Shown: positions 49,045-58,644 of the stretch, piece after piece
Numbering within the stretch: the first letter of the stretch is position 1
How the letters are laid out: each line of letters opens with the position of its first letter
NCBI GenBank assembly: GCA_905221605.1
Contig: CAJNDS010002458.1
Span: 192,501 to 256,500 of the forward strand
Reading direction: 5' to 3'
DNA: 64,000 nt
Source: Symbiodinium natans
Taxonomy: Eukaryota > Sar > Dinophyceae > Suessiales > Symbiodiniaceae
Notes under the pieces: model-generated
What the model saw: the letters and a program-made list of their open reading frames with translations, nothing else
Told to the model about the DNA's origin: nothing
Databases searched by the model: none
Program-made: the position numbers and the translations under genes

Positions 49045-52000
49045 ATGTCGGAAGATGGAAGTCGCCGAGCCGACATGGTCTGGGGCTTCCTCTCGCTTTG
49101 GGATCTTTGGGATTGGAGTACTATACTTTAATACTTTGTTTGGGTTCTGGGTTCCTATTCTGGCTACTTATACCTAAAATTTATATACTTTTTTTTTCTG
49201 GGTCTACTCCAAATCTAAGGATCTTTGGGATTGCGAGACCCTGCAGAACAAGCTCCCATCCAACTTCGACTGGACGCAGCCTATCGGGAATGACGGACTA
49301 GTGCCGTTGACTGTGCTGCTTCTTGACCCTGCGCGAATGTCAAACAACAAATCTGGATTCTTAAAGCTTGCAGAATGGATGCTCAAGTCGGGAGCAGATC
49401 CTGAGCAAAGGCTGCCGGCAGAAAACACCTTTTTTAGGTCTTGGTTCCAGAAAGACAAACCGGACGCAACCAGAATAACAGTGTCCTTCGGCGGACACTC
49501 TGCCATCACGCTAGCCGTCGCATGGTTGCACGCCATGCAAGAGGCGAAGGGTGGTGCAAATTGGGGAAATGAGACGGGATGCCTCCGAGAATTCCTGACG
49601 CTCTGCGCAAGTACAGTAGCGACAAGGGCTGCAAGGGATCCCCCGACAGTTCCAATGCGTCAAAGCGTCGTGGAGGTGTGGGAGTCTGTCCGGAACATGA
49701 CTGCCACACACAACGTGATCTTCGAAACGGCAGATGGCCAAGTCACTGCTCATGACGTCGTCCTCCTTGCCGCCTCTCCTGTCCTAAAAGCCATGCTGGA
49801 GTCCAGTATGAAGGAAGGCTCGAGCAAGCGGATTTCAGTCGAGGACTCATCGAGTTCAGGGGTTTCTTTGTTCCTGGACATGCTTTACACGGGCTCTACT
49901 TGGGACGATCCCGACTACAAGACCATGTTGGTCGCGTTGGATCTTGCCCATCGTTGGCAGGCGGGAGGTACGCGCTTGCGTTTATACTACATGTGTGAGT
50001 TTTTTGTGTGGCTTTAAACACCCTAAACCCTAAACCCTAAAAGTGTTGGGAGACTTGGAGACTCTTCATTTTTGGGGCTGCAGGAGTGTAGCTTACCTTG
50101 GGTTGCTACCCCTGATACTAACAGTCCCGATTAGTACCCTCTATTACAATCCCTACAAAGGACTGTTACCCTAAACCCTAAACCCGAAACCCCCTAAACC
50201 CTAAATTTCAGGCCTAGCGGCACGGGCCGGCCCCCGCCCCCCAAAGCACGAAACCTTGAACCTTGGCACTGTCTTCTCTTTCCCGTGTCTTTGTCCTCTC
50301 CTTCTCTCTGTCTCTCTTTCTCCTGCCTTCGCCACCCCTCCCTCCCCCCCCCCCCCCCGCGCGCCGCGCGCGCGCGCGCGCGCGCGCACCCGCATCAGGA
50401 GCATCAGTGGGGTTGGTTTGGGGGCCTTAAAAGCATTCTATGCATGCGTTTTGCCTTCGAAAAACCTTCAGAAAACGCTGTAAACACGTGTTTTTGGGCT
50501 TGGGAAGCCTTTTGGGACCCAGGAAAGGGAGCATCATGAGCATCAGCGGCCTCCCCCAGGCCATCCAAAACCCCCTTAAACACGCCGATTGTATGTGCTT
50601 GAACGCTTGCGTGCCCACGAAACCCCCAAAAGCAAGACCCCGAATGCCCTTAAGGGCATTCGGGGTCCTGCTGTTCGGGTGTTTTGTAGGCACGAAGCCG
50701 TTCGAGCGCGTAAAATGAGCGATTTTAGGGGCGTTTTTACGTGGACCCACAAAACACTCGGTATTTACGAGGTTTTCTGCTGTTGGAACACCCCCCCAAA
50801 CCGAGCATCATGAGCATCAGCTGGGTCTCTGGGCCGTGGGCCCGGAGGCCCACGAAGCCCACATGAGAAACGATGGCTCGATGATGCCCCGGACCCCCGC
50901 GCATCAGCAGCATCAGCAGACCCCCCCCCCGACGTGGGTTTCGATGATGCGCACTTTGGGGGCGGGTCAAGGGCAACAAGGGTGGGGGTCGGAGGCACGC
51001 GTGAAAACCCTCATAAAAACACGGTATTTACGGTGATTTCAGCGTTTTTCAGCGTTTTTTCTTGCCTTGGGTCCGCGGGCCAGGGCTGCTGATGCTCATG
51101 ATGCTCGCCTGGTTTTGGGCTTCCGGTACCCCCCCCAAACCTTGAAAAACATGGTTTCGGCCTGGCGCGCGCCCCATGTGAAAAGCTAGGGTCGATGATG
51201 CGCGCCCGTGAGGGTTTAATGGGGTGCTGCGGGTGTTTTGTGGCCTCGGTTTTTCGTAAAAACCCATGGTTTTTACGAGGTTTTCGTGCTTTTCGCACCA
51301 CCGCGTGTTGCGTCCCCTTGGATGCCGTTTCGGAGGCCTCCCGAAGGGCCCCGCGCGAATTTGAAGCAATTTTGGGCGGGGTCGGCGGCTCGGGCGCTCG
51401 CCCCTTAAAGCTAGCGCTTTAGTGCGACGCGGGCTCCGCCCTGGACCACGGGCGGCGCGGGGGCCGGATTTAAGAGCCTCCGGCTCAAGCCGCCGACCCC
51501 GCTGGAGCATAGTTGAAAGGTTTAAACGCATTCGTCAGGTGAAAGGATGCCAAAGTTGGTGTAGGGGGGGGGTTGGGGGGGGGGTTAGGGGGGGGGGGGG
51601 GGGGTTTAGGGGGGGGGTAGGGGGGGGGGGTAGGGGGGGTAGGGGGGGGGGGTGGTTTTTCCCTAAAAGGCCTTGTGCTGTGCGAAACCGCCTATGGTCC
51701 GTGAGTTTATGCCGTGTAGGTGGCCTGGCCCTCCATGGAAAAGCTGCCCGGGGACCCCCACCCCCCCCCCGCGTTTTGTGGAGGGAGGTTTCACCTCCTT
51801 TTCCCATCCAACACGCCGCCAGGGTCGGCGGACCCTAAACCCTAATACCCTAATACCCTAAACCCTAAACCCTAAACACAAGCCGGAAGCATCCCAAAAG
51901 CTTCCCCTGACAAAAAGGTGACGGGAGTACAAGGGGAAGCATCCCAAAGCTTACCGGTTTAGGTAGGGTTTAGGGTTTAGGGTTTAGGGTTACCCTGGGA

Positions 52001-52141
52001 AAGGTGACGGGAGTGGTGGACATGGTGTCGGATGCTTTGCCACAGATGCTGGCCGTTGACAGCTTTGCGGACATCGCAGAAGCTGCAGTTCTCAAGGGCT
52101 CCCTGGCTTCGAAGTTCGACCACTCTTTTGGGGGGGTTTAG
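49045..52141 (+). CDS. ankyrin-like/BTB domain protein, three exons
   Basis: Proposed exons 49045-49101, 49220-49960 and 52004-52141 give 311 residues. Exon 1 starts at the first ATG after an in-frame TAG and encodes MSEDGSRRADMVWGFLSLW. Residues about 44-125 look like degenerate ankyrin units (DGLVPLTVLLLDPARM, LAEWMLKSGADPEQ, FGGHSAITLAVAWLHAM). Residues about 183-266 are a BTB/POZ fold (HNVIFETADGQVTAHDVVLL, AASPVLKAMLESSM, FLDMLYTGSTWDDPD, LDLAHRWQ). Exon 3 supplies the helical tail usual after this domain in dinoflagellate homologues (VVDMVSDALPQMLAVDSF, ADIAEAAVLKG). BTB proteins mediate dimerisation and often recruit substrates to cullin-3 ligases; that role is family knowledge. Without the second splice, exon 2 reads on to TAA at 50015-50017. 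The 3' end is uncertain: the TAG at 52139 lies in a TTTAGGG array, and an open stretch beyond it (ETMSRSLGRLVERFRSFG) may be another exon. Confidence 0.75.
49102..49219 (+). other. BTB intron 1: family E introner-like insertion
   Basis: 118 nt. GGATCTTTGGGATTG occurs at 49101-49115 and again at 49219-49233. Removing one copy plus the insert restores a continuous frame (FLSLW then DLWDCETLQNKL). Of the possible cuts within the duplication, only 49102-49219 gives an AG end: GA at the 5' side and AG followed by G at the 3' side, a pattern reported for dinoflagellate introns. The interior matches the family E copy at 39785-39868. Confidence 0.7.
50636..50667. repeat. perfect 32-bp palindrome
   Basis: GACCCCGAATGCCC, TTAA, then the exact complement. 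Imperfect symmetry extends to about 50630-50673 (AGCA/TGCT). It could extrude as a cruciform or form an RNA hairpin if transcribed within the BTB intron. Confidence 0.9.
51474..51831. mobile_element. 358-bp element with CCGCCGACCC termini, copy 2
   Basis: Same ends as 30205-30562 (one mismatch in the left 26 nt, none in the right 23 nt) and exactly the same length. The interior is different and dominated by a G-rich minisatellite (51565-51652). Confidence 0.65.
51565..51652. repeat. G-rich minisatellite GnTA
   Basis: Runs of 7-12 G separated by TTA, TT or TA, looking like expanded telomeric units (TAGGGGGGG). High G-quadruplex potential. Confidence 0.85.
51887..52014 (+). repeat. nested direct duplications before BTB exon 3
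   Basis: GGAAGCATCCCAAAAGCTT at about 51887-51905 recurs with one A fewer at 51935-51952. AAAGGTGACGGGAGT at 51914-51928 recurs at 52000-52014. The second copy of the latter contains the exon 3 acceptor. Between them lies a TTTAGGG array (51965-51990). Order A-B-A-array-B suggests two successive insertion or repair events. Confidence 0.8.
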
Positions 52142-52180
52142 GGTTTAGGGTTTAGGGTTTAGGGTTTAGGGTTTAGGGAT
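52137..52180. repeat. TTTAGGG array bordering BTB exon 3
   Basis: Six G-rich units start inside the codon series of exon 3 and provide its TAG. It could be a third intron joining to the open stretch at 52183-52260. Confidence 0.85.
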
Positions 52181-52262
52181 ATTGAGACCATGAGCCGCAG
52201 CTTGGGGCGTCTGGTGGAGCGTTTTCGGAGTTTCGGTGCCCTGAATCCAACATCCTACAATG

Positions 52263-52371
52263 CCCAGAGACTCTAAAACCCCTTAATTAAGGAATGTCCC
52301 TTAAATCATAACAGAAACCCTAATATGATTTATGGTAAATTCCTTAATTAAGGGGTTTTGGAGTCTCTGGG
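52263..52371. mobile_element. family B foldback element, 109 bp, copy 2
   Basis: CCCAGAGACTCTAAAACCCC at the left and GGGGTTTTGGAGTCTCTGGG at the right, with CTTAATTAAGG internally on both arms. ATG flanks both ends (52260-52262, 52372-52374), a possible 3-bp target duplication. Confidence 0.9.
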
Positions 52372-53144
52372 ATGCACCCACAGCCTTCAAGGTCTTCAAC
52401 CCTGACACCCTTGTTTTCAGGGTTACTCAGGGGTTTAGGGTTTAGGGTTTAGGGTTTAGGGTTTAGGGTTTAGGAGTAGGTATCCTTTAACCTTTTCGGG
52501 GTAATGTAGTCCCCTTGTAATCCTAAAGGTAAACCTTTAGTTCCCCCAGGTTACTGGACAGCTAAGATACAGAATGCTGTGTCTGGAGCCGTGAGGCAGC
52601 ATTCTTACAGCATCCTAAGTCTTAAGCCACTGTAGCTAGCTACAGGTGTACTTCAGAGTGAGCCTCGATGTCCCCTCCACCCTAACCCCAAACCCTGAAC
52701 TCTGAGCCCTACACCCTATGACCGATAACGCTATGACCTAAACACCCTAAGACCCTAAACACCCTAAAACCCTAAACGCCCTAAACCCCCTAAACCCCCA
52801 AACCCCCTGAACCCCCTGAACCCCCTGAACCCCCAAAACCCACAACCCTAAACCCTAAACCCGAAACCCTAAACCCTATCCTCTTAGGTTTGGATGCGCT
52901 CCAGCGTGCCTGCAGGGGCTTCGGTTCCAAGAGCGAGGAGATTCAGGCGGGTGGTCTTCCACCGTGGGTTAGGGTTTAGGGTGTGGGGTTTAGGGTTTAG
53001 GGTTTTGGGTCTAAGTGTGCCTGTACCTCTTGTTTGTATACTTGGGCCCCAAAGTCCCATATTCCCTATTTAGGTACATGGACCTTGAGGGACAAGCAGA
53101 AAAAAACAAGGCTTGATGTTTTAGCGCTCAAATAGCATGTCGAG
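52372..53144. other. telomeric patches and elements
   Basis: G-rich array 52434-52475, a possible family J relative 52486-52560, degenerate C-rich zone 52680-52880 with CCCCCTGAA repeats, G-rich patch 52968-53015, and a family G fragment 53025-53093 (ATACTTGGGCCCCAAAGTCC, TTTAGGTACATGGACC). Confidence 0.55.
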
Positions 53145-53363
53145 ATGCTGGTAGTAGTGATTGCAAGAATCCTAGCACTCAAGGCAATCACCCTGATTTT
53201 GTGTTATAGTGATGCAGTGCGCTTTCTCGCGGTGACTAAGTTAAGTTCAGGAGTCGTTATCATGACTAAGACGTTTTTTTGGGGGACCGAGCGAGGCATC
53301 TTGCAGTCCTTGGCTGATTTCGCGTTGCCCGCTTACCCAGAGACTCAAAAACCCCTTAATTAA
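53145..53363 (+). CDS. candidate coding region ending in a family B element
   Basis: 72 codons from ATG (LVVVIARILALKAITLILCY, then SDAVRFLAVTKLSSGVVIM, ILQSLADFALPAY). The N-terminal part is hydrophobic, possibly one membrane segment. The last codons and the stop come from the family B element at 53336, so the real exon probably ends before it. With 53556-53849 it may form one split gene. Not recognised. Confidence 0.33.
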   Translation: MLVVVIARILALKAITLILCYSDAVRFLAVTKLSSGVVIMTKTFFWGTERGILQSLADFALPAYPETQKPLN

Positions 53364-53444
53364 GGAATGCACCTTAAATCATATTAGGGTTCCTATTCTG
53401 ATTTAAGGGATATTCCTTAATTAAGGGGTTTTGGAGTCTCTGGG
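53336..53444. mobile_element. family B foldback element, 109 bp, copy 3
   Basis: CCCAGAGACTC to GAGTCTCTGGG with CTTAATTAAGG on both arms. TA flanks both sides. Confidence 0.9.
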
Positions 53445-53555
53445 TAGTGCACATTGTAATGGGGTGTGTACGCAGGTTTAAGGGTTTCCGGCGATCGTCT
53501 GCTAGGTGGAAGGTTGGGACCCTCGTGATTTGTTCGGTGAAGTTTCTGGTTTAGG

Positions 53556-53884
53556 GCCTCAGAGCAAAGCGAATTGCTCCGGTCCAGGCCCTGCTGCAAG
53601 CAGGAATTTCTGATAGTATTCTCTTATGGTCCCTATATAGTAATAACCCCGAGAACCCTTTTGAAATTATTAAGGCCCGCATATTAAGGGCAGTTCATGT
53701 GCTCCGGTCCAGGCCATGCTGCAAGCAGGAAGCTTCCCTGATCATGTTCAGAGACTCTTGGGGGCATCTGCAACACATGCGTGCGAGCCTGGGGCGAGCA
53801 AAGGCAGGCGACGAAGCTTTTGACGCGATGGCCGATCAGTGCCTTTTCACCCAGAGACTCCAAAACCCCTTAATTAAGGAATAG
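53556..53884 (+). CDS. candidate split gene with element-derived intron
   Basis: Upstream part 53556-53603 (ASEQSELLRSRPCCKQ) and downstream part from 53729 (EASLIMFRDSWGHLQHMRAS, then GRAKAGDEAFDAMADQCLF) rejoin in the same phase if 53604-53728 is removed. A family B element starts at 53850 and supplies the terminal residues and TAG (53882-53884) if not spliced. The charged, helical downstream part is convincingly protein-like. Family unknown. Confidence 0.45.
53575..53731 (+). mobile_element. family F element between 32-bp duplications
   Basis: TGCTCCGGTCCAGGCC to TGCAAGCAGGAA occurs at 53575-53606 and 53700-53731 with one mismatch (C/A). Between them is a family F unit (TATTCTCTTATGGTCCC, AATAACCCCGAGAACCC). 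The duplicated segment contains AG|G boundaries (CCAG|GCC and GCAG|GAA), so removal as a GA-AG or GC-AG intron restores the frame. Confidence 0.75.
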
Positions 53885-53958
53885 CCCGTAAATCATAATA
53901 GGAACCTTAATATGATTTAAGGTACGTTCCTTAATTAAGGGGTTTTGGAGTCTCTGGG
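53850..53958. mobile_element. family B foldback element, 109 bp, copy 4
   Basis: CCCAGAGACTCCAAAACCCC to GGGGTTTTGGAGTCTCTGGG, the least diverged arms of the family. Inserted directly after the coding-like stretch ending CTTTTCA. Confidence 0.9.
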
Positions 53959-54992
53959 TCCATCCAAACGGGTAGCTAAAGTTTTACAGTGTGCATCCCG
54001 GATGTCTCACTATCCTAGGACCCAGAGTGCGGCCCTGATTCGCTTTTTGTTAGGGTTGAGGTTCCCGTAATAAGCACCTTTAACCAAAAAAGTGCCCCCC
54101 TTTTATTATTCCTAGGTTGCTCTCTAGGGTCTAGCCCTAGACCCTAAAGCCTAAACCCTAAACCCTAAACCCTAAACCCTAAACCCTAAACCCTAAACCG
54201 TTAAACCCTAAACCCTAAAACCCTAAACCCTAAACCCTAAACCCTAAACCCTAAACCCTAACCCCTCTTCAGGGCCCCGATCCTGGGAAAAGTTTTGTGC
54301 CCATTTCGTGCTGACTTCGACCTGTGCAGCAAAAGGTGGCTCTCAAAGTGGCCGGGGTTGGTGACGGGCGACCTTTTGCCTTATGTTTTTTTTGGGGGCA
54401 GCTATAAGGTGCCCTGCACCCTAAACCCTAAACCCTAAACCCTAAACCCTAAACCCTAAACTTTGCAGGAATCCCGCAACTCTTTGGGGTGCAAAGTGCC
54501 CGAAGCCCAAGAACTTCTCCCACCCCCCACCCGCGGGGCCTGAGCAGCCATCCCCAACCCGAAGCCCAAATGCTTTTCCACTGTTGGGTTTCGGGTTTAG
54601 GGTTCAGGGTTTAGGGCTTAGGATGTAGGGTTTAGGGTTTGGGGTTTAGGGTTTAGGGTTTAGGGTGGCTGGGCGGCGTTTTGGGTTTAGGGTTTCGGGC
54701 TTTGGGCTTGGGGCTAAGGGCCTAGGGTTCTGGATTGGGGCTTCCTTTTTGAAGGGAGCTTTCGACCCCCCAAAACCCTAAACCCCAAGCCCTAAACCCT
54801 AAACCCTAAACCCTAAACCCTAAACCCTAAACCCTAAACCCTAAACCCTAAACCCCCAAAAATGGCACACTAGAAGAAACGAAGCAATAGAAGCAAGAGA
54901 CTGTCTAGGGCTTGGGGTGGAGTGCTCCATATAATCAAGAATACGCGTACTTGGGGGTAGTTGATACATAAACATATACAAAATGTATATGT
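53959..54992. other. family C copy and telomeric arrays
   Basis: Family C element 54019-54131 (GACCCAGAGTG, CTAGGGTC). C-rich arrays at 54150-54265, 54417-54460 and 54776-54860, G-rich patches at 54590-54720. GC-rich spacer 54270-54415 without recognisable gene. Confidence 0.6.
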
Positions 54993-55199
54993 ATGTATTA
55001 CAGTCATATGTGTATGGCTGTTTCTGTTATAGGTTATAAGGGAGGTCTAGCGTTTAGGGTTCTTAGGGTTTCAGAAAGACACTCCGGCTGCTTCTCCCAG
55101 GCTCCGGCTGAAGGCGATGAGGCTCACTGGGCTTTGCTTGTCGGATGTGTTTTCAGTTGCCCTGTCTTGCCTTACCGTATAAGGGAAGCTCTGCATTAA
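54993..55199 (+). CDS. hypothetical protein, weak
   Basis: 68 codons, start ambiguous (ATG codons near 54993). The C-terminal two thirds (CFSQAPAEGDEAHWALLVGC, then VFSCPVLPYRIREALH) are protein-like and lie outside telomeric sequence. A possible acceptor is CTTCTCCCAG at 55091-55100. Family unknown. Confidence 0.3.
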   Translation: MYYSHMCMAVSVIGYKGGLAFRVLRVSERHSGCFSQAPAEGDEAHWALLVGCVFSCPVLPYRIREALH

Positions 55200-56288
55200 C
55201 ATTCCTCAAAGGGTTTTGCACGTCTCAGTATGGGACTGAGGCTTTGTTATGCTTCGGGGTTTGCTCAGCTTGCAGGGCTTGTAGTGCTTACAACGCAGCG
55301 TTTGTTGATGACAGGCTGTAGGTATTTCAGGGACTGTGGGCTGAAAACCGTAGATCGTAAACCCTCAGCTCTAAATCCAAAAGCACGGAGAAGCCAAGTC
55401 CCCAGCACAAAGACCTTAAGAGCCACGTCAGTAGGTCCGTCAATAAGGTTGCCGCCTCTCCTCCGGTCTAGGGTTCATGCTTTAGGGTTTGGGGTTGTTG
55501 TTGTAATCATGGCTCTCTGCTGAGTGCACTCTGTTCCTCTATGCCATCTGCATCCTCATCTATGCTGGACAGTGCTCTCAAAGATCTAGTTTCACCCTAA
55601 ACCCAAAACCTTAGCTGTTCGAACCATCAAACCTACAGCCTAGCCATGATGTGCTAGTTCGACCCTTCACTTGGGTGACTCTTTGCAGGGAATTCGGAAT
55701 TATTAGGATGCAGAGTAAAGCAGGCCCTTCTTCCCTTTTTGTAGGGTGTAGCTTCCCTGATAAGCCGCGTAAATACCAACAAGGGATTCCTAGGTTGCTC
55801 TTGGGTCTAGATTAGGTATCTGATCGTCCCTTAAAGGAGGACCTGTGATGCCCGCTTCCCTAATTCCCTACTTAGAGCTAGCAAGTAACCCTCAACCTTA
55901 CATCCCAAAGCCGCCCTTGCATTGGCAGTATCGAACTGCTCTCATCGCGACCCCTAAAGGCTAACCCGAAACCCCAAACCCTCAAAACCAAGCGCTAAAC
56001 CCTAAACCTCAAACCTCAAACCCTAAACCCTAAACCCTAAACCCTACACCCTCAGCCATAGCAGCCCTAGGTTAAACAAGGCTAAGTAAAAGCACGGGCG
56101 CTTGAAGTCTGGGCCCTTGGCCTCATACAGAAGAATCGTTTAGGGTTTAGGGTTTAGGGATTGGGGTGTAGGGATAGGGGTTTAGGGTAGGAACCCCTGT
56201 TGCTGTACATACGTGGTGGGGGCATCCTTTTGGGGACACTGGTAAACAACCCTACTTCAGACGAAGGGTGTATGATTGGGATGGCAGG
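55200..56288 (+). other. mostly unique sequence, weak frame
   Basis: 55230-55523 (+) is a 97-residue frame (GFAQLAGLVVLTTQRLLMTG, then RRSQVPSTKTLRATSVGPS) of unknown identity. Family C copy at 55714-55811 (AGCAGGCCCTTCTTCCC, TTGCTCTTGGGTCTAG). C-rich patch 55995-56050, G-rich 56140-56180. Confidence 0.4.
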
Positions 56289-58152
56289 TTAAGGGCCCCT
56301 ATCAGGGGCCGTGCTTAGAAATGTGGAATCTTTGCCTATAGGTGCGGGCAGTTCGAGGTTTGAGTGTTGTAGTTCGTGTAGTAGAGCGTAGAGAGTTTTG
56401 GGGTGTTGCGGGTTCTTGTTTGCGGACACAGACGAATGTGATGGCCGCAACCAGCTTTCAAGAGGCCACATGTGCGCTCCATTCGGTTCCTTAACCCTCT
56501 GTAAACTAAACTGCCTAAAACCCCTCAACCGCTTAAAAAATAGAAGCCTACACCCTAGACCCTAAACCCTACACCCTCAACCTTAACACAGAGCCCCGAA
56601 CACAAAAGCCCGCTGAGTGGCGCAGCTTCGAACTTCCCAGCCCGACGTGGCATGCACCCTTCATCTCAAAGGTCACGGGACGAACCTAAACGGTTCAGGG
56701 TTTAGGGTTTAGGGTTTAGGGTTTAGGCTTCAGGGTTTAAGGTTCAGGTTCTTGGGCAGGGCCCCGACTTTCGTAAACTAACTATACGTCAGGGCGCTGC
56801 CTACCCTTCATCATGACCTGCATGAGCCCCCTATAAACGTACCTTTGGTTTCTTCGAGGCCCTGCGGGGACCCATCACGGATGGGGTTTCGACGGTTTAG
56901 GGTTTCGATGGTTTAGGGCTCAGGGTTTTGGCACTCCCCTGCGATGGATGGCCCCGATCAGCCATGTCCTCTCTCCCGGGCGCCTGGTGATCACTGCTCC
57001 TGTGGCTGCAAAGTTCCCCCCAAAACCCTTAAACCCCAAAGTTGACGCACTTTAGTTTCAGGACCGGGTTCAGGGTTAAGGTTTAGGGTTTAGGCTTGAG
57101 GGTTGAGGGTTGAGGTGGTTTGTGTGTGTGTGTGTCTCCAAAAGCATAAATAGGGGTTGAGGGAGTTCAGGGCTTGATCACCCTGAATCCTAAAGGCCCT
57201 AAAAACCCCAAACTTTAAAAAACACCCTAAACCCCAGGCTTTAAGCCTCAAAACCCCAACAGGCCTTGTAACTGTAGCCGAAAAGCTAGTTCTAGCCGGG
57301 TTCAGGGTTTAGGGCTTAGGGTTAAGGCTGCAGAAGGTTAGGGTTTAGGGGCCTCCTTACTCTCCGGCGGGGGGGAGTGGGGACTTCATGAATTAGGATT
57401 TAGGGTAATGTTTTCGGGGGTTTAGGGGTTTAGGGTTTAGGGTGTTGTGTGGTCCACACGGAGGTTGCGTTTGAAATGCTACTCCCCTGACATTTGGCTG
57501 AACTTTTTAGGTTTCAGGCTGCAAGCCGAACCCGAGATGCCTGGCACTCAGGGCAGCAACATCCCGGACTAGTGCCTCTGCACCTTGTGATTGCACACCC
57601 CAAGCCCTCACACACTTGAATCCACCGGCCACACTCATGCCATACTCAGTACCTTAGAACTTAGCAGCCCAGTACCCCTTTTGCTAGTTCAAGGTCAAGA
57701 AGGGCACCCTACTCTAATCTGGTTCCTGGGCTACCAACATAAAACCCCTAAACACCTAAACCCCTTAACCCCTTAAACCCTAAACCCTAAATCTCGTCAA
57801 AGGTTCTCGGCCCCTTTAAGAAAGGTCCCCAGCATCGCGGGTGCCCGTGGCTGGGCAGCACTGGCGAGGCTTTGCCAATGTGCCTCTACGTCTCCAGAAG
57901 CAACATTCAAACGGGCTTAGGGTTTTAAAACATCCTTCAACAGAATCAGAACATCTTTCACCATAAGGTCCCACGCTTTTCACGCGGCTGTTAAAAGCAA
58001 GCTTGACCCGGACCCGCAGCGTACTTTCACAGTTGCCTGTTTGACTTGAAAAATGCAGCGTCTGCAGGCCAGTCTTGGTGGTTCCTTGCGGTCTTGTCAG
58101 ATATGACCCTAAAGTGCCAGCCCTTCCCCAACATTCACTCAAGAAGCAAGAG
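56289..58152. other. unique sequence with degenerate telomeric patches
   Basis: Patches at 56540-56580, 56695-56730, 57075-57115, 57300-57345, 57415-57445 and 57740-57790. Family C fragment 57664-57738 (GCAGCCCAGTACCCC, TTCCTGGGCTACC). 57816-58142 on the - strand is a 108-codon frame. On + the same segment has short open islands (AVKSKLDPDPQRTFTVAC). I cannot decide between strands. Confidence 0.4.
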
Positions 58153-58233
58153 GGGTTTAGGGTTTAGGGTTTAGGGTTTAGGGTTTAGGGTTTAGGGTTT
58201 AGGGTTTAGGGTTTAGGGTTTAGGGTTTAGGGT
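58153..58233. repeat. TTTAGGG array
   Basis: Twelve G-rich units. Further G-rich units at 58358-58415 and C-rich ones at 58452-58540. Confidence 0.9.
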
Positions 58234-58644
58234 TTAGCGTTTTCCTGGGAGGGCTTAGGGTTTGAGCGTTCTTTGGGTCTCCATTCTGGGCATATTCCTT
58301 GTAGAGTTCGGCGTGAAGGGCTTGAGGCTCAGGAGGATTCAGAAGGATTCAGGAGGTTTAGGGTTTAGGGTTTAGGGTTTAGGGGCTTAGGGGTTTAGGG
58401 GTTTAGGGGTTTAGGGGCGGTTTTGTTCTGATCCTGTTCAATGATGCTTAAAAAACCCTAAACCCCAAACCCTAAACCCTAAACCCTAAGCCCTACACCC
58501 TACACCCTACACCCTAAACCCTGTAAACCCCTAAACCCAGGAAACGTGGAAGACTTGGACGTGAAAGAAGACTGCGTCACCTTCCTGGCGCACGGAGAGC
58601 GGGTGCTCCTTGGGGCAGAGAAGGGCCCAAAACCCTACAATTTC

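Larger units (their letters stand above)
50173..51835. other. GC-rich island without telomeric units
   Basis: From about 50220 to 51470 no CCCTAAA/TTTAGGG occurs and G+C is clearly higher than in the surroundings. Contains a CG dinucleotide run (50359-50388), repeats of GAGCATCATGAGCATCAG at 50529 and 50802 with an inverted copy at about 51088, and recurring TTTACGAGGTTTTC. Long frames on - (51049-51531) and + overlap in several registers and look compositional. Ends with the 358-bp element. Confidence 0.55.
49961..52003 (+). other. BTB intron 2, about 2 kb, GC-AG
   Basis: Begins GCGGGAGG after TGGCAG, ends GGGAAAG before GTGACG. Joins LAHRWQ to VTGVVDMVSDAL in frame. An alternative donor, GTACGC at 49968, would be out of frame with this acceptor. 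Contains a short C-rich array, a family D fragment (50106-50172), a GC-rich island and a nested 15-bp duplication before exon 3. Confidence 0.6.

Noticed and set aside
57816-58142. 108-codon minus-strand frame
   Set aside because: No recognisable domain. The + strand is equally open in pieces, and frames of this length are expected by chance in 64 kb.
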